Shown here: one piece after another, positions 8,996 to 17,765 of the stretch
Layout of the letters: the number at the start of each line of letters is the position of its first letter
Position numbering within the stretch: position 1 is the stretch's first letter
DNA from: Natrinema zhouii
GTDB taxonomy: Archaea > Halobacteriota > Halobacteria > Halobacteriales > Natrialbaceae
Reading direction: 5' to 3'
DNA: 64,000 bases
Assembly: GCF_013456555.2 (NCBI RefSeq)
Contig: NZ_CP059154.1
Coordinates: forward strand, 3,224,001-3,288,000
Program-made: the position numbers and the translations under genes
The notes under the pieces: generated by a model
Told to the model about the DNA's origin: nothing
The model's input: the letters and a program-made list of their open reading frames with translations, nothing else
Databases searched by the model: none

Positions 8996-9856
8996 ATGAC
9001 TGTCGGGGAGACTGGTCGCGGGTTGCTCGAGTTGACGCGGCCGGTGAACGTGATCGCGGCGGGCGTGCTGACATTCATCGGCGCGTTCGTCGCCGGCGGC
9101 GTGGGCGAAGAACCGACAGCGGTCGTCGCCGCGGTCGGCGCCACCGCGCTGGCGGTCGGTGCGGGCAACGCGATCAACGACTACTTCGATCGAGAGATCG
9201 ACCGGATCAACCAGCCCGAGCGAGCGATCCCTCGCGGTGCGGTGAGTCCGCGCGGCGCGCTGACGTTTAGTGTCGTTCTCTTCGTCGGCGCGATCACCCT
9301 CGCACTGACCTTGCCCCGGCTGGCGATCGGTATCGCAGCCGTCAATCTCCTCGCGCTGATCGCATACACCGAGGTCTTCAAGGGGCTCCCGGGGCTGGGC
9401 AACGCACTCGTCGCCTACCTGGTCGGGAGTACGTTCCTCTTCGGCGCGGCGGCCATCGACGGGGGTGAGATCGGCCCGGCGGCCGTGCTCTTCGTGCTCG
9501 CGGCGATCGCCACCCTCACCCGCGAAATCATCAAGGACGTTGAGGACATCGAGGGCGACCGAGAGGAGGGGCTGCAGACGCTCCCGATCGCGATCGGCGA
9601 ACGCCGAGCGCTCGCCGTCGCGGCCGTCCTGCTCGTGGCGGCCGTCGTCGCCAGTCCGGTTCCCTACCTCCGCGAGGAGTTCGGGGTCGCGTACCTGCTC
9701 GTCGTCGTCCCCGCTGATGCCGTCATGCTCCTCGCCGCCTACGAGAGCTTCGAGAACCCGACCGCCGGCCAATCGCATCTCAAGTACGGCATGTTTCTCG
9801 CCGCACTGGCGTTTATCGTCGGACGCGCCGCGCTCGCGGTGCCACTGCTCCGATAG
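8996..9856 (+). CDS. ubiA: UbiA-family prenyltransferase, geranylgeranylglyceryl-phosphate geranylgeranyltransferase
   Basis: 286 aa, mostly membrane helices (about 8-9). The first Asp-rich motif NDYFDREID (about residues 61-69) and the second, DVEDIEGDREEG (about 181-192), are the Mg-diphosphate sites of UbiA transferases. Length, context and archaeal origin favour DGGGP synthase, which adds the second geranylgeranyl ether chain to make archaeal phospholipids. A quinone prenyltransferase is the alternative. It is monocistronic as far as can be seen. Confidence 0.88.
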   Translation: MTVGETGRGLLELTRPVNVIAAGVLTFIGAFVAGGVGEEPTAVVAAVGATALAVGAGNAINDYFDREIDRINQPERAIPRGAVSPRGALTFSVVLFVGAITLALTLPRLAIGIAAVNLLALIAYTEVFKGLPGLGNALVAYLVGSTFLFGAAAIDGGEIGPAAVLFVLAAIATLTREIIKDVEDIEGDREEGLQTLPIAIGERRALAVAAVLLVAAVVASPVPYLREEFGVAYLLVVVPADAVMLLAAYESFENPTAGQSHLKYGMFLAALAFIVGRAALAVPLLR

Positions 9857-10030
9857 CGCACGAGAGCAGTTGTGACGAGCGCCTCACTGTGTGGTACAAC
9901 GGAACAAGGATCAGTGTATATTAATCAAAAGTACTATAAGCAGCTTCGCGTATTTTCATACAACACACCGGCTACCGGAGTGAGTTGTGGTAGCACCTCG
10001 TTGCCACGGCGATGGATGTGAGTATTCCGT

Positions 10031-10663
10031 ATGTATGACCTCGCAGATGTCCTTCCGGACGCCGAACTCGATCCGGGGACGAACGTACTCGTTGCGGGCC
10101 CGCCACTGACGGGGAAACGACGGATCGCCTTCGAAATCCTCGCGAGCGGCGCGAACCGCGGCGACGGCTCGATCGTCGTTACCACGAAGGACAGCGCCGA
10201 TAAGGTCCTCGAGAGCTTCACCGACCGCGTCGACGAGGGCGTCGAGCCGGATATCGGCGTCGTCGACTGCGTGACGAAACAGCGCGGCATCGGAACGATC
10301 GACGACGATCCGCGGATCAAATACGCGTCCTCGCCCGTCGACATGACCGGCATCGGGATCAAACTCTCCGAGTTCCTCCAGGAGTTCTACGAAGCGCGGG
10401 GGCTCACCGAGAATCGCGTCCTGTTGCACTCCGTCTCGACGCTACTGATGTACTCCGACCTGCAGACCGTCTTCCGATTCCTCCACGTTTTCACGGGTCG
10501 AATCCAGAGCGCAGACGCGCTGGGTGTCTACGTCATCGACTCGACGGCACACGACGACCAGACGATGAACACGCTCAAACAGCTGTTCGACGCCGTCATC
10601 GAACTCGAGGAAACGAGCGACGGTGAGGAGCCGACAATTCGGACGGCCGGTTTTTCGACGTAG
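10031..10663 (+). CDS. RAD55/KaiC-like RecA-fold protein with degenerate P-loop
   Basis: 210 aa. It starts MYDLADVLPDAEL, then GPPLTGKRRIAFEIL occupies the Walker A position, but Arg replaces the Ser/Thr after GK. The Walker B strand reads RVLLHSVSTLLMYS and lacks the usual terminal Asp. The rest follows the RecA core (VVTTKDSADKVLE, LGVYVIDSTAHDDQ). Haloarchaea carry many such RAD55-like proteins of unknown role, some beside sensor kinases. An AT-rich promoter region lies upstream (9915-9970). It is probably a non-hydrolysing regulatory paralogue. Confidence 0.75.
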   Translation: MYDLADVLPDAELDPGTNVLVAGPPLTGKRRIAFEILASGANRGDGSIVVTTKDSADKVLESFTDRVDEGVEPDIGVVDCVTKQRGIGTIDDDPRIKYASSPVDMTGIGIKLSEFLQEFYEARGLTENRVLLHSVSTLLMYSDLQTVFRFLHVFTGRIQSADALGVYVIDSTAHDDQTMNTLKQLFDAVIELEETSDGEEPTIRTAGFST

Positions 10664-10755
10664 AGTGTCTATCGCGGCGTTTTCCATCGACGCCGCTACT
10701 CACTCCCGTCACCGCAACCCCGAGACGTTTACTGCTCGAGCGCCTACGCTGCGGT

Positions 10756-11166
10756 ATGCCAGTCGAATCCGCGGACGAACTCGAGACGATTCTCGGATAC
10801 GACACGATCGCCGTCGTCGGCTGCTCGAGCACGCCTGGAAAGGCGGCCCACGACGTGCCGAAGTACCTGCTCGAGCACGGCTACGACGTGATTCCGGTCA
10901 ACCCGTTCGCCGACGAGATATTCGGCCGCGAGGTGTACGACTCCCTCGCTGACGTCGAGGAAGCGATCGACGTCGTCTGTATCTTCCGGCCCAGCGACGA
11001 GGTCGGCGACATCGTCGACGCAGCGCTCGAGCGCGACGACGTGCGCGTCATCTGGACCCAGCAGGGCATTCGCGACGACGAGGCGGCCGCCCGCGCGGAG
11101 ACCGCCGGCCGAACGGTCGTCCAGGATCGGTGTATGAAGGTCCAGCACCGGAATCTGGTGGCCTGA
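10756..11166 (+). CDS. CoA-binding domain protein (YccU-like)
   Basis: 136 aa, a single Rossmann CoA-binding domain. It shows DTIAVVGCSSTPGKAAHDVP (nucleotide-binding loop, about 16-35), YDVIPVNPFADEIFG, VDVVCIFRPSDEV, VIWTQQGIRDDEAA and a C-terminal VVQDRCMKV. This is the full length of the stand-alone YccU/COG1832 family, whose physiological role is unsettled. It is convergent with the polyprenyl synthase gene, with a 14 bp gap. Confidence 0.9.
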   Translation: MPVESADELETILGYDTIAVVGCSSTPGKAAHDVPKYLLEHGYDVIPVNPFADEIFGREVYDSLADVEEAIDVVCIFRPSDEVGDIVDAALERDDVRVIWTQQGIRDDEAAARAETAGRTVVQDRCMKVQHRNLVA

Positions 11167-11180
11167 GAGAAGAGATCCGA

Positions 11181-12329
11181 TTACGAGACCGACGCCGATG
11201 GCGCCCGAAGCTCGGCCAGCGCGCCGTCGAGCGTCGTGTGCATCATCTCGTCGACGATCGACTCGAGGTGTCGCAGTCGGATCACTGTTTGAACGACCGG
11301 TTCGTCGGGGAGTTCGGTGACGGTCGAAGCGATTTCGTCGGCGTCGACGGCAGCCGGATACCGGTATTCTTCGACGAGATCGGCGACGTAGCGACGCGTC
11401 AAGCGTTCGTCGCCCGTCAGTCGATCGCGGATGTCTCGTTGCTGGTCCGATGGGACGGTTTCGGCGACCGGAACCGAACAGACCGACTCGCAGTACCACG
11501 TCAGCGCTCGAGCGGCGGCCGCGGGCAGTGTCTCGTTCGATCGGTCGAGCGAGGCGGACAGGTCGGACGCGGCGGCATCAATTTCGGCCTGGCGCTGGGC
11601 GATGATTTCCTCGAGTCGGTCGGGAACGTCGGACGCGAGGATGGCCTCGACCAACGCCTCGGTCGAGCGGTACTCCTCGGGATCCCCGTCGAAGCAGACG
11701 AGCGGCAGCGTCGCGACGCCGTTCTCGATGTCTTCTGGGAGGTCCGCGAGGTCGTCGATGACGGTCAACACGAACAGGCCGTTCGTTGCGATCGTCCGCA
11801 GCTGCTCGAGTTGCGAATCGGAATACCGGTCGGTAGCCGCGATGATCTCGACCGCGAGTTCGCCCCAGATACCGCCGCGTTCCTCGCTGCGAGCGATCGC
11901 ATCGTCGACGGTCGCCGTCGTCGCGTCGAACGTCTCCTCTGCGAGCTGACCCGTTCCGATTTCGCGGACGGTCTCGAGTACCGGGCGCAGATCGACATTA
12001 GCCGGTGTCTCAGCGACAGTAGCGGTGACGTTCGCGAAGGCGAGGTCGCCGACCGAGACGTGCTCGTTCAGCCGCCGCTTGCGGTCCGCGCCCCACCCGT
12101 CGGCCTCGTCGATCACGTCGTCGTGGAGCGCGCTCGCGACGAAGAGGTCGGTCGGGATCGACGCGAGCGTTTGAGCGAGGTCCCCGTCGTCGGTCTCGAG
12201 AACGGTGAAAAAGTACGTGAACGCACCCAACAGGCCGCCCTGATCGGCGTAGGCGTCGACTTTCGACCGAAGGGCAGGTGACGGGTTCACGTCCGCTTCG
12301 GACTGGAGAGCGTCCGACAGCCGGCTCAT
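11181..12329 (-). CDS. Polyprenyl synthase-family protein (class I isoprenoid synthase) with C-terminal extension
   Basis: 382 aa from the ATG of MSRLSDAL; the longer frame adds a non-conserved 41-aa leader. The first Asp-rich motif DDVIDE is at 70-75, followed by a basic ADRKRRLN, and the second motif DDLADLPED at 192-200. These are the two Mg-diphosphate-binding sites of trans-prenyl diphosphate synthases. About 150 further residues without a recognised domain follow. It may make a polyprenyl diphosphate for quinones or carriers, but the extension makes the product uncertain. Confidence 0.78.
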   Translation of the reverse strand: MSRLSDALQSEADVNPSPALRSKVDAYADQGGLLGAFTYFFTVLETDDGDLAQTLASIPTDLFVASALHDDVIDEADGWGADRKRRLNEHVSVGDLAFANVTATVAETPANVDLRPVLETVREIGTGQLAEETFDATTATVDDAIARSEERGGIWGELAVEIIAATDRYSDSQLEQLRTIATNGLFVLTVIDDLADLPEDIENGVATLPLVCFDGDPEEYRSTEALVEAILASDVPDRLEEIIAQRQAEIDAAASDLSASLDRSNETLPAAAARALTWYCESVCSVPVAETVPSDQQRDIRDRLTGDERLTRRYVADLVEEYRYPAAVDADEIASTVTELPDEPVVQTVIRLRHLESIVDEMMHTTLDGALAELRAPSASVS

Positions 12330-12455
12330 ACCCACTTCTTCCGGGGAACTCAAAAGAGTGTACTGGTTAGTGACCCGATCACTGCCCTGCCTCGCTCGAT
12401 CGCTGTGCGGTTCTGTTCGACGGCTTCCTGACCGCCGGACCGGATTCGACACCGA

Positions 12456-13436
12456 TCACGATGTCCACTCCTCGAACGAGCGATAGATCCCCTTCGAGAG
12501 GTAGCGCTCGCTCGAGTCCGGGAAGACCGTCACGACCGTCTCGTGGGGGACCTCGAGGTCGCCGTCGTCGATCCGTTCGGCGACCCGTTTCGAAGCCACG
12601 CTCGCGGCCCCCGCGCTCGAGGCGACCAGGTGGCCCTCCTCGCGAGCGAGCCGTTTGAGTTCCGCGTGGGCGTCGCGGTCCGAGACGGCGTCGACCGCGT
12701 CGACCAGTTCGGGCTCGAACAGTTCGTTGGTCGCGGTGTCGTGGGTGCCGATCCCCTCGGTCTTGTACTCGTCTTCCGCGCGGTCCTCGCCGAGGAGTTC
12801 GCCGTACACCGATCCCTCGGGCTCGACGGCGACGATGTGCGTTTCCGGGTTCTGCTCGAGGGCGTAGCGAGCGATTCCCATGAGCGTGCCGGCGGTGCCA
12901 CAGCCGGCGACCACTGCACCGACCCGGCCGTCGAGCGCCTCGAAGATTTCGGGTGCAGTCGTCTCGTAGTGAGCCTCTGTATTCAGCGGATTCGAGAACT
13001 GCTGGGGGACGGCCGCATCGTCGAGTTCCGCGGCGAGTTCGTGAGCACGCGCGATGGCACCGTCCATGCCGTCGTCCGTCGGCGTGTTGATGACCTCCGC
13101 GCCCAGCGCCGCCATCAACTGTTGTTTCTCCACGCTGAACCGCTCGGGGACGACGAAGATCGACTCGAGCCCCAGTTGCTCGGCTGCGATCGCCAGCCCA
13201 ATCCCCGTGTTGCCGGCCGTCGGCTCGATGATCGTTCCGCCCGGTGGCACGTCGCCACGTTCGAGCATTCGCTCGAGCATGTAGCGACCGATTCGGTCTT
13301 TGATGCTGGCTCCGGGGTTAAATGTCTCGAGTTTCGCATAGATAGGCACGTCCGCGGGCCCGTCCTGCAACCGGACGAGCGGCGTTCGGCCGATCGTCTC
13401 GAGGACCGAGTCCGCCGGCTCCTCGTGGGTCGTCAT
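12456..13436 (-). CDS. cysK: PLP-dependent cysteine synthase (CysK/CysM family)
   Basis: 326 aa. The start MTTHEEPADS was chosen because the frame upstream is non-conserved Arg-rich antisense of the neighbouring gene. PLP lysine lies in GASIKDRIG (about residue 46). The substrate loop is PTAGNTGIGLA, the phosphate-binding loop GCGTAGTLMG, and the C-terminal Ser near SSAGAASV. The enzyme makes cysteine from an activated serine and sulfide. O-acetylserine, O-phosphoserine or the cystathionine route cannot be separated from sequence alone. Confidence 0.92.
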   Translation of the reverse strand: MTTHEEPADSVLETIGRTPLVRLQDGPADVPIYAKLETFNPGASIKDRIGRYMLERMLERGDVPPGGTIIEPTAGNTGIGLAIAAEQLGLESIFVVPERFSVEKQQLMAALGAEVINTPTDDGMDGAIARAHELAAELDDAAVPQQFSNPLNTEAHYETTAPEIFEALDGRVGAVVAGCGTAGTLMGIARYALEQNPETHIVAVEPEGSVYGELLGEDRAEDEYKTEGIGTHDTATNELFEPELVDAVDAVSDRDAHAELKRLAREEGHLVASSAGAASVASKRVAERIDDGDLEVPHETVVTVFPDSSERYLSKGIYRSFEEWTS

Positions 13437-13533
13437 CGTGCTGGCAGAAGGTGCCCCCGCTGTTAGCTCTTGTCCTGACGAGGAGTCAGAGACCGGGGTC
13501 GCGAACGGACGCGACCTCGGGAGTCCCGAGTCG

Positions 13534-13905
13534 CTATTCGACCGTCGTGTCGCCGGCGGTCGCCTCGGTCGTCGCGTTCGAATTCGTCGCCGATTCGCCG
13601 GAACTCTCGGTGTTTTCCGTATTTTTAGCGTTCTCGGCGTCGGCCGTTTCCTCGAGTTCGGCTTCTTCGATCGCCGCGTCAGCCAGGATCTCCTCGCCGT
13701 TGATCCCCTGTTCTTCGGCCATCGCGAGCAAGAGTGCGCGCTGTTCGGTGAGCTGGTGGTCCATGCGCGTGACCGTCTCGTGCGTCTCGTCCATCTCTTC
13801 TTCCAGTCCGGTGATCCGCTGCTGGAGTTTCTGTACCTGCTTGTACATCGCCTCGGCCCGATCCGAGAGGCTCTGAATCTTCTTTGCGGTGCTGCCGAGT
13901 CCCAT
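13534..13905 (-). CDS. Haloarchaeal coiled-coil protein of unknown function (DUF5798-like)
   Basis: 123 aa. Residues 1-75 form a continuous amphipathic helix/coiled coil (GSTAKKIQSLSDRAEAMYKQV ... MDHQLTEQRALLLAMAEEQG). A disordered tail rich in Glu, Asn, Thr and Ala follows. I recall this as a conserved haloarchaeal family (DUF5798, from memory). It is upstream of cysK on the same strand with a 97 bp gap, and divergent from hsp20. Function is unknown. Confidence 0.7.
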   Translation of the reverse strand: MGLGSTAKKIQSLSDRAEAMYKQVQKLQQRITGLEEEMDETHETVTRMDHQLTEQRALLLAMAEEQGINGEEILADAAIEEAELEETADAENAKNTENTESSGESATNSNATTEATAGDTTVE

Positions 13906-14078
13906 ACCGAAGGATGTGTCGGGTAGCTAATGGGCCTTTTCCTCTCTCGCGCTCGAGAGCGTGTTCGAATCGTGATCGTCTCCTCGAGCAGTCTGACTCG
14001 TTCGTCACACCATCTCATGAACCGACAGGTTTATTACGAACCGTGGACAATCACCAACTGAACTCGAGGTGAACAGCC

Positions 14079-14447
14079 ATGGTGCGAGCGAGCCCACCGA
14101 GCACGTGGATGCAAGGCCTCGACCTCCCGCCCCAGCTATTCGGTGACACCGGAGGTAGCGACTACGAACTGTACGAAGAGGACGACGAGTTCGTCCTCAC
14201 GATCGATATGCCGGGCTTCGAGACCGACGAGATCGAGCTGGCGTGGGACGACGGCGTCCTGAACATCGCCGCCGAACACGCCGACGAGAACCGCGGGCGC
14301 AAGAAGACCTACCACCGTCGGTTCCGGTTCCCTAAGACAGTCGACGACGAGGAGATCAGCGCCGAGTACACCAACGGCGTCCTCGAGGTCCGGCTGCCGA
14401 CCGCCGAGTCGACCACCCAGGGGAAGCGGATCCCGCTCGAGGGCTAA
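14079..14447 (+). CDS. hsp20: Hsp20-family small heat-shock protein
   Basis: 122 aa. An alpha-crystallin domain covers about residues 28-118: DDEFVLTIDMPGFETDEIEL, then GVLNIAAEH, YHRRFRFP and the terminal signature NGVLEVRLP. A final KRIPLEG takes the place of the I-x-I tail motif. It is an ATP-independent holdase chaperone. Haloarchaea usually carry several copies. The start follows a purine-rich GAGGTGAACAGCC leader. Confidence 0.92.
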   Translation: MVRASPPSTWMQGLDLPPQLFGDTGGSDYELYEEDDEFVLTIDMPGFETDEIELAWDDGVLNIAAEHADENRGRKKTYHRRFRFPKTVDDEEISAEYTNGVLEVRLPTAESTTQGKRIPLEG

Positions 14448-14668
14448 TCGCTCCCCGACTCGGGACGGTCGAACCGACCTCCCTCGCCTCCGCGCTCACC
14501 ACCGGTGAACCGCTTCCCGGGTCCATCCGGTGAACCACCTCTCTGTCGGCGCGTTTGACGTTCCGCACGCGTCGATCGGTCGGTCCCTGTCCTGATTCCG
14601 TCGTTCACGCGTTCGAACGCGTCGGCGAGCGGTATCCATCACGACCAGCACGACCCCAATTCACGACC

Positions 14669-16936
14669 ATGAGACTCCGCGTCAAGCCGCTAAAACGGAA
14701 GGACGCAGGCAGCGGTCTGGCCGCGATCGACCGCGAGATGATGGCCGAACTCGGCGTCTCGAGCGGCGAGTTCGTCGCGCTCGAGGGGCCGGAGGGGCGC
14801 GTCGTCGCGCGCGTCTGGCCGGGCCGCAGCGAGGACACCGGACGGGGTATCGTCCGCATCGACGGCCAGCTTCGACAGGCCGCCGGCGTCCGAATCGACG
14901 ACGCAGTCGACGTCGAGGCCGCCGATGTCGAACCGGCCGAGCGGGTCACGCTCGCGCTGCCCGAAAACGTTCGCATTCAGGGCGACGTCGGCTCGTATCT
15001 CAAGGATAAACTCTCCGAACGGGCCGTCAGCCCCGGCGACACGTTCTCGCTGTCGCTGGGCTTCGGCCTCCTCTCGACGCGCTCCGGCCGGCGGCTGCCG
15101 GTCACCGTCGTCGACACCGAACCGAGCGGCTCCGTGGTCGTCGGCGGTGAGACTGCGGTCGAGGTAACTGAGCGAGATGCCGACGAGCTTTCGGTCGAAG
15201 CGACCGGCCCGCTCGAGGCCGGCGACGACACGGACGGCCAGCCGCCGGACGTCACCTACGAGGACGTCGGCGGACTCGACGACGAACTCGAGCAGGTCCG
15301 CGAGATGATCGAGCTGCCGATGCGCCACCCCGAGCTGTTCCGAGCGCTCGGCATCGAGCCGCCCAAGGGCGTCCTGCTGCACGGCCCGCCGGGGACCGGC
15401 AAGACCCTGATCGCCCGCGCGGTGGCGAGCGAGATCGACGCCCACTTCCAGACGATCTCCGGCCCGGAGATCATGTCGAAGTACTACGGCGAGAGCGAGG
15501 AACAGCTCCGCGACGTCTTCGAGGAGGCCGCCGAGAACGAGCCGTCGATCGTCTTCATCGACGAACTCGACTCCATCGCGCCCAAGCGCGAGGACGTCCA
15601 GGGCGACGTCGAGCGCCGCGTCGTCGCGCAACTGCTCAGCCTGATGGACGGCCTCGAGCAGCGCGGCGAGATCACCGTCATCGGAACGACCAACCGCGTC
15701 GACGCCATCGACCCCGCGCTGCGCCGGCCCGGCCGGTTCGACCGCGAGATCGAGATCGGCGTCCCCGACGCCGCGGGCCGCGAGGAGATCCTCCAGATCC
15801 ACACCCGCAGCATGCCGCTGGCAGAGGACGTCGACCTCGAGCGCTACGCCGAGTCCACGCACGGCTTCGTCGGTGCCGACCTCGAGAACCTCGCGAAGGA
15901 GGCTGCGATGACCGCCATGCGGCGGGTCCGGCCCGAACTCGACCTCGAGTCCGAGGAGATCGACGCGCAGGCGCTCGAGGCCATCGAGATCACGGAAGCC
16001 GATTTCAAGAGCGCGATGCGGGGGATCGAACCCTCCGCGATGCGCGAGGTCTTCGTCGAGGTTCCCGACGTCAGCTGGGAGGACGTCGGCGGTCTCGAGG
16101 AGGCGAAAGAGCGCCTGCGCGAGAGCGTCCAGTGGCCGATGGAACACGCCGACGCCTACGAACGAGTCGCGCTCGAGCCCGCGAAGGGCGTCCTGTTGCA
16201 CGGCCCGCCGGGTACCGGCAAGACCCTGCTCGCGAAGGCGGTCGCCAACGAGTCCCAGTCGAACTTCATCTCGGTCAAGGGCCCCGAGCTCTTCGACAAG
16301 TACGTCGGCGAATCGGAGAAGGGCGTCCGCGAGGTCTTCAGCAAGGCCCGCGAGAACGCGCCGACGATCGTCTTCTTCGACGAAATCGACGCCATCGCGA
16401 GCGAGCGCGGCAGCAGCGTCGGCGACTCCAACGTCGGCGAGCGCGTCGTCTCACAGCTCCTGACCGAACTCGACGGGCTCGAGGCCCTCGAGGACGTCGT
16501 CGTCATCGCGGCCTCGAACCGGCCCGAGCTAATCGACGACGCGCTCCTCCGACCGGGTCGGCTCGATCGCCACGTCTCTGTCGACGAACCTGACGAAGCC
16601 GCTCGCCGCGAGATCTTCGCGATCCACACCCAGGACCGTCCCCTCGCGGACGACGTCGATCTAGATGACCTCGCGGCCGAGACGGAGGGCTACACCGGTG
16701 CCGACGTCGAGGCCGTCTGCCGCGAGGCCGCGACGATCGCCGTCCGCGAACACGTCCGCGCCGAGGCGACCGGCGAGGAGCGCGACGTCGACGCGATCGA
16801 ACTGACGGCCGATCACTTCGAGCGCGCGCTCGAGGAGGTCTCGCCCGAATCGGCCGCCGAGTTCGAATCCGGCCCGCGGGCCGGCGACTTCAACGAGGTC
16901 CTCGAGGGTGCCGAGACCGAAACCGAAGCCGAATGA
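14669..16936 (+). CDS. cdc48: CDC48/VCP-type AAA+ ATPase
   Basis: 755 aa from [12 protein letters not shown]; the longer frame adds a non-conserved 38-aa leader. N-terminal double-psi barrel and 4-beta domain (1-185), D1 AAA module with Walker [10 protein letters not shown] and Walker [10 protein letters not shown], and D2 with GPPGTGKTL and IVFFDEIDA, each followed by SRH arginines. This is the standard archaeal Cdc48/VAT, an unfoldase feeding the proteasome. The C-terminal tail is acidic, without the eukaryotic HbYX motif. It is monocistronic. Confidence 0.96.
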   Translation: MRLRVKPLKRKDAGSGLAAIDREMMAELGVSSGEFVALEGPEGRVVARVWPGRSEDTGRGIVRIDGQLRQAAGVRIDDAVDVEAADVEPAERVTLALPENVRIQGDVGSYLKDKLSERAVSPGDTFSLSLGFGLLSTRSGRRLPVTVVDTEPSGSVVVGGETAVEVTERDADELSVEATGPLEAGDDTDGQPPDVTYEDVGGLDDELEQVREMIELPMRHPELFRALGIEPPKGVLLHGPPGTGKTLIARAVASEIDAHFQTISGPEIMSKYYGESEEQLRDVFEEAAENEPSIVFIDELDSIAPKREDVQGDVERRVVAQLLSLMDGLEQRGEITVIGTTNRVDAIDPALRRPGRFDREIEIGVPDAAGREEILQIHTRSMPLAEDVDLERYAESTHGFVGADLENLAKEAAMTAMRRVRPELDLESEEIDAQALEAIEITEADFKSAMRGIEPSAMREVFVEVPDVSWEDVGGLEEAKERLRESVQWPMEHADAYERVALEPAKGVLLHGPPGTGKTLLAKAVANESQSNFISVKGPELFDKYVGESEKGVREVFSKARENAPTIVFFDEIDAIASERGSSVGDSNVGERVVSQLLTELDGLEALEDVVVIAASNRPELIDDALLRPGRLDRHVSVDEPDEAARREIFAIHTQDRPLADDVDLDDLAAETEGYTGADVEAVCREAATIAVREHVRAEATGEERDVDAIELTADHFERALEEVSPESAAEFESGPRAGDFNEVLEGAETETEAE

Positions 16937-17068
16937 GCGGCCTCGAGTCGCTGCTCCGCCCAGTGATCGGCCGTCCAGACGTCGAATCGGTAACGGGTAC
17001 GGGCGGCCGATCACGGCGCGCTCGGTGAGTCGGCCGCCGCGCACTCGAGCGCGCTGAGACGAAAGGCC

Positions 17069-17077
17069 CATAAGTAC
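17069..17077 (+). promoter_or_regulatory. TATA box of the SRP RNA gene
   Basis: CATAAGTAC lies about 24-28 bp upstream of the inferred SRP RNA 5' end near 17097, the normal archaeal promoter spacing. Confidence 0.5.
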
Positions 17078-17096
17078 CGATCGCCTATCGTGAACT

Positions 17097-17402
17097 GGAC
17101 TAGGTCGGGCAGTTTGGCCCTGCTCGTCACCCGCGCTATGGTCATTAGCGGGGACCGAACACCGCGGGCGTCCGGTCAGACCGACCGGGGCCTCGGGAGC
17201 CAACAGAGAAGCCTCGTCCGTCGGGGACAGCGGTCTACGATGGCCGTCCGCAGGGACGCCCCATCGTGGTTAGTCGGCGACAGCCCATCAGGCGCGGAAG
17301 CGAGCAGTGGACCGCCGGACACCTGTCGCTCGACGGGTTGCGGGGTGGAGAAGGCAACCGAGATTCCCCCGGTCGGAACGCCGGGCAACCGCGGTTGTCC
17401 GC
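17097..17402 (+). ncRNA. ffs: Signal recognition particle 7S RNA
   Basis: The diagnostic SRP54-binding helix 8 is clear near 17288-17316: ATCAGGCGCGGAAGCGAGCAG matches the conserved AGG-x-GGAA-x-GAGCAG loop pair. Upstream are the Alu-domain loops (5' GGTCGGGCAGTTTGGCCCTGC, then CCCGC...GCGGG). The 3' part ends GGTTGTCC, which can pair with the 5' GGAC to form archaeal helix 1. The ~306-nt span equals the usual haloarchaeal size. The ends are inferred from pairing and promoter spacing, so each may be off by several bases. Conventional finders often leave this RNA unannotated. Confidence 0.88.
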
Positions 17403-17410
17403 ATTCATAC

Positions 17411-17470
17411 CGACCTTTTACTCTGCATGAGCAGCGGCGCTGCGCGCCGCGCTCATTCGGTAAAAGGTCG
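17411..17470. repeat. 60-bp nested palindrome (cruciform) after the SRP RNA
   Basis: The outer arms CGACCTTTTAC (17411-17421) and GTAAAAGGTCG (17460-17470) are perfect reverse complements. Nested inside are TGAGC/GCTCA (17428-17432 and 17451-17455) and GCGGCGC-TGC-GCGCCGC (17434-17450). It begins about 9 bp after the inferred SRP RNA end, so it could act as terminator or 3' processing structure, or be an independent REP-like element. Confidence 0.7.
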
Positions 17471-17765
17471 ATCAAAAGCACTCCTCCCTCCGTTCGTTTC
17501 ACTCACATCGGTCGTCGGCCCGCTCGCTCCCTGACTCGCGGCCGTTGGCCGCTCGTCTTTCCGCGGCGCTTCGCGCCGCGCGTTCGGTCGCTCGCGGTCG
17601 GTACCGGGTAACCGCCTGCCCTCCCCCGAGTCGCGCGACTCTCACTGTCGTTCGAGCCGCGCTCCCGGCCACTGATTGTGTGATCCAACTCGAGACACCA
17701 GTCGGACCTCCATCCGGACACGATAACGGAAAAACTTACGTCAGTTCTTCTAAAGGAGTACACTA
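17471..17765. other. Gene-free stretch with two GC-rich hairpins
   Basis: No gene is supported here. It holds two perfect hairpins, GCGGCC-GTT-GGCCGC (17538-17552) and CGCGGCGC-TTC-GCGCCGCG (17562-17580), of the same style as the hairpins in the intergenic repeats elsewhere in the window. The last 60 bp, with an AAAAACTTACG-like stretch and GGAG just before 17766, serve as promoter/leader of the downstream lipoprotein. Confidence 0.5.

Noticed and set aside
8690..9778. Long antisense open frame opposite the UbiA gene
   Set aside because: Arg/Asp/Gly-rich translation with no domain; high-GC haloarchaeal genes routinely leave antisense frames open. The same applies to 28825-29799 (-), 59704-61224 (+), 55560-57200 (+) and others.
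12456..14018. 520-aa frame extending the cysteine synthase
   Set aside because: The first ~194 residues are Arg/Ser/Thr-rich antisense-like sequence overlapping the coiled-coil gene; the enzyme starts at 13436.
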